A program made the translations under genes and the position numbers. Below are positions 1 to 3,798 of a DNA stretch of 5,849 nt, one piece after another; positions within the stretch are counted from its first letter, which is position 1, and each line of letters opens with the position of its first letter. This DNA comes from an uncultured Clostridia bacterium. GTDB lineage: Bacteria > Bacillota > Clostridia > UBA1381. The stretch is taken from contig CAKSRS010000087.1 in the NCBI GenBank assembly GCA_934487205.1, positions 1-5,849 on the forward strand. Reading direction: 5' to 3'. The notes below the pieces were generated by a model, which saw only the letters and a list, made by a program, of their open reading frames with translations, had not been told where the DNA came from and ran no database searches.

Positions 1-2
1 TC

Positions 3-62
3 TGCTATGGCTGGAGCGCGGCGGCGGAGGTTATAACGAATTATCTTGAAGGGAGGGAATAG
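3..62 (+). CDS. C-terminal end of an unidentified upstream gene (partial)
   Basis: The frame starting at base 3 is open from the window edge to a TAG at 60-62 and encodes about 19 residues ending in ITNYLEGRE. I prefer it over the other two frames because its stop lies one base before the next start (GTG at 64), the same tight packing as in the following genes. The composition (aromatic, Ala-rich, acidic end) is protein-like, whereas the other frames give Arg or Gly runs. There is too little sequence to name a family. Its place before small early phage genes would suit a replication or DNA-modification gene, but that is a guess from position only. Confidence 0.45.
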   Translation, partial: CYGWSAAAEVITNYLEGRE

Positions 63-63
63 T

Positions 64-237
64 GTGGATAACTTAACAGAAATACAAATCAAGCAGCTGC
101 CGGACGGCAAAGCGCATCTTTACGCGCGCATATACGGCGAAGTGTTCGAAAGAGAATACCCGGACGTTACGCTTGCGGTAATAGCATGTGAAGAACTGCT
201 CGAATTTGAAGGAGGCGAAAAGGGTGAAACACGGTAA
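64..237 (+). CDS. Small phage protein of unknown function (57 aa)
   Basis: I do not recognise this family. The start is taken at GTG 64 because GGGAGG lies at 51-56, seven bases upstream; a longer reading from TTG at 46 would put the ribosome site inside the gene. The protein is small and acidic. It has a mixed N-terminal part (LTEIQIKQLPDGKAHLYARI), a central YGEVFEREYPD segment and a helical, Glu-rich end, with no cysteines apart from one in VIACEEL. The alternation of hydrophobic residues suggests a compact alpha/beta fold without membrane segments. It overlaps the next gene by 14 bases, which implies translational coupling. It is probably one of the accessory proteins that sit between replication and packaging genes in clostridial phages. 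Confidence 0.7.
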   Translation: MDNLTEIQIKQLPDGKAHLYARIYGEVFEREYPDVTLAVIACEELLEFEGGEKGETR

Positions 238-388
238 AAATCCTACAGTAAAACAGAAAATCTTACTAAAAGCATACGGACTTAACCCGGAAAATTGGCT
301 GATATGCAAGAGGTGCGGAAATGAAATTGTAATCGAGCACAGGTATACGGGCACCGTAAGAAAGTTTATGAGGAGCGGCGATGTTTAA
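224..388 (+). CDS. DUF6906-like small phage protein (54 aa)
   Basis: Start is GTG 224, with AAGGAGG at 209-215 eight bases upstream; the in-frame ATG at 188 lacks this support. The protein opens MKHGKNPTVKQK and continues with GLNPENWL (residues 19-26), then a beta segment (EIVIEHR, 34-40) and TGTVRKF (42-48). From memory this pattern (basic start, 'PT.KQK', 'GLNPENWL', 'V.HR.TG..R') matches the small DUF6906 family common in Firmicutes phages, whose function is unknown. Oddly for that family as I recall it, the loop holds a CKRC pair (C28, C31) followed by H39, which might bind a metal but is one ligand short. It overlaps the genes on both sides (14 and 8 bases), so it belongs to a coupled early cluster. 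Confidence 0.78.
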   Translation: MKHGKNPTVKQKILLKAYGLNPENWLICKRCGNEIVIEHRYTGTVRKFMRSGDV

Positions 389-668
389 GAAAAAAAGAAG
401 TATAAATTTGAGCTATGAGCGGCAAGGGTTTATATTTTTTACGTGTCTTACATACCGCATGCAGCCGCTCAACATTCAAAAACGAATTGAAAATTTATGC
501 GTGGAAGTTGCCGGAGAGGATTTTCAGGCTCTTTTTGCGCTGCTTACTTGTGAATATAAAACTGCGGAGCGGATTGCTGCCGATTATTTTATCCCTATGC
601 GAAAATTATCTGATTATCGAAAAAACTTTTACGAGGAATATGACAGAAAATATATAAATTGTCGGTAA
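381..668 (+). CDS. Small phage protein with possible HTH, upstream of the terminase genes (95 aa)
   Basis: ATG 381 follows GAGGAG at 370-375 by five bases and overlaps the previous stop. The 95-residue protein has a basic N-terminus with NLSYERQGFIFFTCLTYR (residues 9-26), a helix around IQKRIENLCVEVAGEDF (32-48), and a C-terminal segment TAERIAADYFIPMRKLSDYR (61-80). The spacing of that last segment looks like a helix-turn-helix. It resembles, from memory, an unnamed family of 80-100 aa phage proteins found just before the small terminase in clostridial prophages ('NLSYE.QG.I.FTC..Y..QP'). Position and fold would suit a late-gene transcription regulator of the kind represented by ArpU or RinA, but no sequence match to those is claimed. 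Isolated cysteines (C22, C40, C57, C94) show no zinc-site spacing. Confidence 0.72.
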   Translation: MFKKKRSINLSYERQGFIFFTCLTYRMQPLNIQKRIENLCVEVAGEDFQALFALLTCEYKTAERIAADYFIPMRKLSDYRKNFYEEYDRKYINCR

Positions 669-693
669 CAGACGTTATGAATGGTGTATTATA
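664..693 (+). promoter_or_regulatory. Candidate promoter or operator, copy 1 of a degenerate 30-base repeat
   Basis: This stretch and 1236-1265 align without gaps at 21 of 30 positions. Shared blocks are GTAAC (holding the stop codon of the gene before), TGAATGGT, and TAT-N-ATA. The last block (687-693) resembles a sigma-A -10 box, but 17 bases upstream there is GGTAAC rather than TTGACA. It is therefore either an atypical or activator-dependent promoter, or a protein-binding site. A start a few bases past 692 would fall inside the hairpin at 691-720, which argues against a simple promoter here. Confidence 0.3.
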
Positions 694-723
694 GCGATAA
701 AGCGAAAGCTTTGTCGCTATTTT
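691..723 (+). terminator. Hairpin / probable weak intrinsic terminator between early and late genes
   Basis: Arms 691-703 and 708-720 pair over 13 positions (12 Watson-Crick plus one G-U), closed by a GAAA loop, a stable GNRA tetraloop. Only four T residues (720-723) follow, so termination is probably incomplete. The structure ends eight bases before the GGAGG of the small terminase gene at 743. No promoter fits between them, so terminase transcription must read through it. It could act as a terminator controlled by antitermination, as an RNase processing or stabilising stem, or as a translation modulator. Confidence 0.65.
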
Positions 724-742
724 CAGTGGAGGTGATTATTAT

Positions 743-1240
743 ATGGCAAAAGGGAAAAAGAGCGGAGATGCGATGAAGGAACGCGCCTACGCCGAATATG
801 CAGTATGCGGCAATTACAAAGAAGTTGCGAAAAAATTAAAAATCCCATACAGCACCGTGCGTGGCTGGATAAAGGCAAAACCGCCCGATGAACTTGACAA
901 TCTTCGCAACGAAAAGAAAAAGGAATTTATAGAAGGCGCAAATGAATTTATCCGAAACGGCGTAAAACTCATGAACAGAAGGGTAAAAACGGCGATTACA
1001 AAAGAGGACGAAATCGAAAAAATAATTGATGATATTTATAAACTTGACCCGCGGGAAGTGCCGGAACAGATAAAACAACTTGCAATATCCAAGCTTAGGA
1101 CACTTCAGGTGCAAGACATAAAATCAATTGCAATCGCTGTCGGCACTATGTATGACAAACGTGCGATTGCTGAAGGCTCACAAGAGGCACAGCAGAAGGG
1201 CGGAGTGATATTTTTGCCCCAGGTTGAAAAAAGTCAGTAA
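743..1240 (+). CDS. Small terminase subunit-like HTH protein (165 aa)
   Basis: ATG 743 has an excellent GGAGGTG site at 728-734. After a basic start (MAKGKKSG), residues 24-44 (NYKEVAKKLKIPYSTVRGWIK) form a helix-turn-helix of the type found at the N-terminus of phage small terminases and Tc3/Mos-like HTHs. A charged helical region follows (DELDNLRNEKKKEF, 50-63, onward), then a helix-rich oligomerisation-like part ending in SIAIAVGTMYDKRAIAEG. From memory, this last motif and its spacing are typical of clostridial small terminase proteins. Such proteins bind the packaging site on phage DNA, form a ring and present the DNA to the large subunit motor. The large subunit would normally follow directly, but here it does not. 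The C-terminus (VIFLPQVEKSQ) is the usual end segment. An alternative is a DNA-binding regulator with the same HTH; I consider terminase clearly more likely. Confidence 0.8.
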   Translation: MAKGKKSGDAMKERAYAEYAVCGNYKEVAKKLKIPYSTVRGWIKAKPPDELDNLRNEKKKEFIEGANEFIRNGVKLMNRRVKTAITKEDEIEKIIDDIYKLDPREVPEQIKQLAISKLRTLQVQDIKSIAIAVGTMYDKRAIAEGSQEAQQKGGVIFLPQVEKSQ

Positions 1241-1265
1241 CCGATAGGGTGAATGGTTTATAATA
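1236..1265 (+). promoter_or_regulatory. Candidate promoter or operator, copy 2 of the 30-base repeat
   Basis: This copy again contains the stop codon of the preceding gene and shares GTAAC, TGAATGGT and TAT-N-ATA with 664-693. Here the -10-like block is a perfect TATAAT (1259-1264), about 35 bases before the start at 1299, with the AAGGAGA site in between. The -35 position (1236-1241, AGTAAC) is poor and there is no extended TG. It could be a promoter for the capsid block needing a phage activator, or a binding site shared with copy 1. Confidence 0.4.
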
Positions 1266-1298
1266 TTCGTGAAAATACAAAAAAAGGAGATGTTTTAC

Positions 1299-1643
1299 AT
1301 GGCGAATAAGAAAGCAAAAGCGGAAAATACAGCGATTGCACCCGAAACTGCATTGACAGATACGGAAAATGTTGAAACTGCCGATGCGGCAGTGAAAACC
1401 GACAGCAAAAAGGCAGGATATGTAAGTTATTGCCTTCCGTTCCTTCCGGGAAAGGAACCGGGGGACAGCCACACCGTCACCGTAAACGGGAAAAATTATC
1501 AGGTTCAGTACGGCGAGCGGGTGGAAGTTCCTATAGCCGTGCGTGACATTTTGGAAGAAATGATTGCTCAAAGCAGACTTGTTTCCCAAAAAATGCGGCA
1601 GATGGAAGATAATGACCAATGTATCGCAAAATTTAAAAAATAA
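1299..1643 (+). CDS. Conserved small capsid-block protein of unknown function (114 aa)
   Basis: The start is ATG 1299 with AAGGAGA at 1284-1290, eight bases upstream; earlier in-frame codons from 1269 precede this site. Residues 1-38 are a polar, Ala/Thr/Glu-rich, probably disordered tail. Residues 40-79 form a small beta domain (YVSYCLPFLPG, HTVTVNGKNYQVQYGERVEVPIAV) and the rest is helical (ILEEMIAQSRLVSQKMRQMEDN). The pattern 'LP..PG...V.VNGK.Y...G..VEVP..V..' matches, from memory, an unnamed small family lying between the portal and scaffold/capsid genes of clostridial phages, so a structural or assembly role is likely. It is not an enzyme by any visible motif. The gene follows the small terminase by 58 bases with no portal in between. 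Its stop codon lies inside a hairpin (1639-1658). Confidence 0.72.
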   Translation: MANKKAKAENTAIAPETALTDTENVETADAAVKTDSKKAGYVSYCLPFLPGKEPGDSHTVTVNGKNYQVQYGERVEVPIAVRDILEEMIAQSRLVSQKMRQMEDNDQCIAKFKK

Positions 1644-1658
1644 GCCGCAAGGCTTGTT
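1639..1658 (+). other. Hairpin overlapping a stop codon (GCAA loop)
   Basis: Arms 1639-1646 and 1651-1658 pair over eight positions (one G-U) around a GCAA tetraloop, again a GNRA loop. The TAA stop of the 114-aa gene (1641-1643) lies in the left arm. No T-tract follows, so it is not a classic terminator. It may protect the upstream message end or act in processing. Confidence 0.5.
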
Positions 1659-1662
1659 ATAA

Positions 1663-1688
1663 GCTGCCTCCGAGCTTTATCGGAGAGC
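1663..1688 (+). other. Second intergenic hairpin before the scaffold gene
   Basis: CTCCGA (1668-1673) pairs with TCGGAG (1680-1685) around a six-base loop. The stem extends by GCT/AGC (1663-1665 with 1686-1688) across a two-base bulge. It lies five bases after the first hairpin and about 20 bases before the weak ribosome site of the scaffold gene, with no T-run. It may be a processing or stability element. Confidence 0.42.
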
Positions 1689-1722
1689 ACCCACGCAAAG
1701 AGGGTAGAGAAAGGGAATTTTT

Positions 1723-2565
1723 ATGGAAGAACAAATCAGAGAAACAGAAATTACAACAGGGGAGGTCGTTTCGCCCCAAGGAGCAGAAATTACGGAAGAG
1801 GAAGTCGCTCAACCTCATGCACTCGACATGAATGACGCTGATTTTGACAGTTACATAAACGGACTCAAAGACGGCAGCGGAGCGGAAAACACTGCACCGC
1901 CCGCAGAAGAACATGCCGAGGAAAATAAATCCGAAGAAACATCGGAAGAAACACAGCCGTTCAGAGTTTTTGATACACAGGAAGAATTTCAAAACTTTAT
2001 GGACAAAACGGTTGGAGAAAGACTGCGGGCATCAAAAGAGACAGAGAAAAGATATGTCGAACTTGAAAACCGCGCAAAAAGTATATATGCAGATGATGAT
2101 AACGCCCTTGAAAAAATGATAGAGGCGGCAGAAATTCAAAAAGCGGAGGAAAACGGCGAAACTGCCGAGGATTTCAGGCACAGACAACAGCTGGAACGTG
2201 AGGCGGCATTATACCGCGCATCGCAAAAAGAACAGCAAGACGCGGAAAGCGCCATTCTTGCAAAACAGCGGGAATGGGAACATGATTCCGAACAGCTCAG
2301 ACAAGTTATCCCGGATTTTGATTTTTTGCGGGCTATGGAAAATAAAGATTTTGCACATTCCGTAATCAATGACGGTATGTCTGTTGCGACTGCTTACATT
2401 AAATTTTCCGCTGCCGAGAAAAAACAAACGCCTTCGCCGCGCCGCGAAGTTTATGAGGTCGGCGCCGCTGCCGGAAAAGGCGCCGGCGTCGGAGCGGTTG
2501 ACCCCGTAAACATGAATGACGCTGATTTTTCTGCTTATATACATGGGATTAAGGATAAAGGATAG
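1723..2565 (+). CDS. Capsid scaffolding protein (280 aa)
   Basis: The protein is very acidic and almost entirely predicted helical, and its gene lies directly before the major capsid gene: the standard profile of a phage scaffolding protein, which co-assembles with the shell and leaves before DNA enters. Residues 1-78 are disordered and Glu/Thr/Ala-rich. FRVFDTQEEFQNFMDKTVGERL (80-101, given in parts: FDTQEEF at 83-89, then DKTVGERL) is a motif I associate with clostridial scaffolds. A long coiled coil runs from about 104 to 190. VIPDFDFLRAMENKDFAH (195-212) with a following TAYIKF is the conserved C-terminal element. Gly/Ala-rich residues (about 245-258) link to the end. Unusually, MNDADFxxYIxGxKD occurs twice, at 36-50 and 264-278. 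The ribosome site (AAAGGGA, about 1710-1716) is weak. Translation of the scaffold may therefore be kept below that of the capsid protein. Confidence 0.85.
   Translation: MEEQIRETEITTGEVVSPQGAEITEEEVAQPHALDMNDADFDSYINGLKDGSGAENTAPPAEEHAEENKSEETSEETQPFRVFDTQEEFQNFMDKTVGERLRASKETEKRYVELENRAKSIYADDDNALEKMIEAAEIQKAEENGETAEDFRHRQQLEREAALYRASQKEQQDAESAILAKQREWEHDSEQLRQVIPDFDFLRAMENKDFAHSVINDGMSVATAYIKFSAAEKKQTPSPRREVYEVGAAAGKGAGVGAVDPVNMNDADFSAYIHGIKDKG
1826..1845 (+). repeat. 20-base exact direct repeat, copy 1 (inside the scaffold gene)
   Basis: This 20-base stretch is identical to 2510-2529 and in the same reading frame; it encodes the start of MNDADF near the scaffold N-terminus. DNA identity stops there, while protein similarity continues for nine more residues. 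That is consistent with an old internal duplication with later drift, or with selection on the peptide. Confidence 0.9.
2510..2529 (+). repeat. 20-base exact direct repeat, copy 2 (end of the scaffold gene)
   Basis: This is the second copy of the stretch at 1826-1845, 684 bases away, encoding MNDADF at residues 264-269, immediately before the scaffold C-terminus. Recombination between the copies would remove 684 bases in frame, most of the scaffold. Confidence 0.9.
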
Positions 2566-2566
2566 T

Positions 2567-2623
2567 CACGAAAAAATCAGTAATTTTACTGCATACATGC
2601 AGTCTGCCGATGATTTTTCCGTG
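2567..2623 (+). promoter_or_regulatory. Structured leader before the major capsid gene
   Basis: The outer arms 2567-2579 and 2611-2623 are complementary at 12 of 13 positions (one A-C mismatch). They enclose a smaller stem at 2588-2593/2598-2603. The whole fold begins one base after the scaffold stop and ends 13 bases before the GGAGG of the capsid gene, filling nearly the entire intergenic gap. It is not followed by a T-run, so it is not a terminator. It is best read as an mRNA stability, processing or translation element. Confidence 0.6.
2588..2603 (+). promoter_or_regulatory. Perfect 7-2-7 dyad inside the capsid leader
   Basis: ACTGCAT and ATGCAGT flank two central bases, giving a perfect inverted repeat. 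In RNA it makes a six-pair stem with a four-base loop. In DNA it has the form of a dimeric repressor operator. Which of these it is cannot be told from sequence. Confidence 0.5.
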
Positions 2624-2646
2624 CAATACGAAGAATGGAGGATATT

Positions 2647-3741
2647 ATGGCAGATTTTAACACACAAACAACAACATCAAAGGGCACTCAGCCGCTTTTT
2701 GCGCCCGTACTTAACAGATATCTTATTCAGGTTGCCAAACCGTATTTGGTATTTTCACAGTTCGGACAGAAAACAAAAGTGCCGAAAGGCAAAGGAAAAA
2801 CAGTTCACTGGGATAAGTATATTCCGCTGCCCCTTGCCAAGACACCGCTTACCGAAGGTGTTGCACCTGTCGGAGCGGCGCTCGAAGTTACGCGTATTTC
2901 TGCGCAGCCGTATCAGTACGGTAACTATGTAGCAACAACAGATGAATTTGACTTTTACAAGTATGACCCGTCTCCTGAGGTTTTGAAAATCGGTGAAATT
3001 TTGGCGGAAAATTCCGCGGAAACGTTTGACAGTCTGACTTGTGATGTTGTAGCCGCGGGAACCAATGTTCAGTATGCGGGCGGAAAGACATCAAGAGGCG
3101 CTTTGACCAGTTCTGATGTTTTGACATTTGCAGACATCAAAAAAGCTGTCCGTACACTTAAAAACAACCGTGCAAGAAAATTTGACGGAAAGAATTTTAT
3201 CTGTATTGTTGACCCGAGCACATCTCACGACCTGACTAATGACACACTTTGGAAGGAGGCAAAACTCCGCGACCCTAAAGACCTTTACGAAGGCGAAATC
3301 GGCGAGATGTTCGGCGTCAGATTTATTGAAACAACCGAGACAGAGTCGGAACTTTTAGGAAACTACAATAAAGCCGGATACTTAAAGTGCGAAAGCGGTA
3401 CGTCCGGCGCGCTTACGGTTGTTGCAGACAGTGCAACGCCTACGAGCTCCCAGGTAAAGGTTTCGACGGCAAATGCGGCAATGTGCGACGGAAAAACGGT
3501 TACTGCCGGGGACTACGTTGTGAAAAAAGATGCAACAAACATACACTTTGCATACGTTATCGGAGCGGATTCTTACGGCGTTACAGACTCGAAGGAAAAT
3601 GTGGAGACCATTACACATGACAAGCACTCGATAGGCGGTCCTTTGGATCAGTATTCGACTATGGGTTGGAAAGGTCACCACCTCGCAAAAATTCTTGTTG
3701 ACGAATGGCTTGTCCGAATTGAGTGCCGCACAACGGCATAA
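2647..3741 (+). CDS. Major capsid protein, N4-gp56 family (364 aa)
   Basis: This is the shell protein with the HK97-type fold of the N4-gp56 group. ATG 2647 follows GGAGG (2637-2641) by five bases; an in-frame ATG at 2635 overlaps that site and is rejected. Family landmarks recalled from memory are: N-terminal arm with FAPVLNRYLIQVAKPYLVFSQFG (residues about 18-40) and VPKGKGKTVHWDKYIPLP, where the capsid E-loop region begins; TEGVAPVG; YGNYVATTDEFDF; an Asn/Arg-rich RTLKNNRARKFDGKNFICIVDPSTSHDL; GEMFGVRFIETTE (219-231); and the C-terminal block VIGADSYGVTD through LDQYSTMGWKGHHLAKILVDEWLVRIE (304-359). Between 238 and 298 lies an extra Ser/Thr/Val-rich, beta-type insertion not needed for the core. 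The gene follows the scaffold and is followed by a strong terminator, consistent with very high expression. Confidence 0.93.
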   Translation: MADFNTQTTTSKGTQPLFAPVLNRYLIQVAKPYLVFSQFGQKTKVPKGKGKTVHWDKYIPLPLAKTPLTEGVAPVGAALEVTRISAQPYQYGNYVATTDEFDFYKYDPSPEVLKIGEILAENSAETFDSLTCDVVAAGTNVQYAGGKTSRGALTSSDVLTFADIKKAVRTLKNNRARKFDGKNFICIVDPSTSHDLTNDTLWKEAKLRDPKDLYEGEIGEMFGVRFIETTETESELLGNYNKAGYLKCESGTSGALTVVADSATPTSSQVKVSTANAAMCDGKTVTAGDYVVKKDATNIHFAYVIGADSYGVTDSKENVETITHDKHSIGGPLDQYSTMGWKGHHLAKILVDEWLVRIECRTTA

Positions 3742-3750
3742 TTTGCACCG

Positions 3751-3778
3751 GAAGATGGACAAGTTCCATCTTCTTTTT
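3751..3778 (+). terminator. Intrinsic terminator after the major capsid gene
   Basis: Perfect nine-pair arms GAAGATGGA (3751-3759) and TCCATCTTC (3765-3773), a five-base loop, then five T residues. It lies nine bases after the capsid stop and only five bases before the GGGAGG of the fibre gene. There is no room for a separate promoter between them, so the fibre gene must depend on readthrough, and far more capsid than fibre message is expected. Confidence 0.9.
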
Positions 3779-3798
3779 ATTACGGGAGGTTTTACACA

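Noticed and set aside
46..63. Longer N-termini for several genes (TTG 46, ATG 188, start at 1269, ATG 2635)
   Set aside because: In each case the best ribosome site lies at or downstream of the longer start and points to the internal start chosen.
691..720. tRNA or small structured RNA gene at the early/late boundary
   Set aside because: A single 30-base hairpin, with no cloverleaf arms or tRNA consensus bases.
1146..1619. Minus-strand open frame of 157 codons opposite the 114-aa gene
   Set aside because: No ribosome site, composition rich in Phe/Cys/His typical of antisense of coding DNA, and it covers well-supported + strand genes.
2563..2649. Scaffold-capsid readthrough fusion (both genes share a frame)
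   Set aside because: A second in-frame stop, TAA at 2581-2583, follows after five codons.
2516..2932. Plus-strand frame of 138 codons bridging scaffold and capsid genes
   Set aside because: Lies in another frame across two clear genes and the structured gap; Arg/Leu/His-rich translation and no ribosome site.
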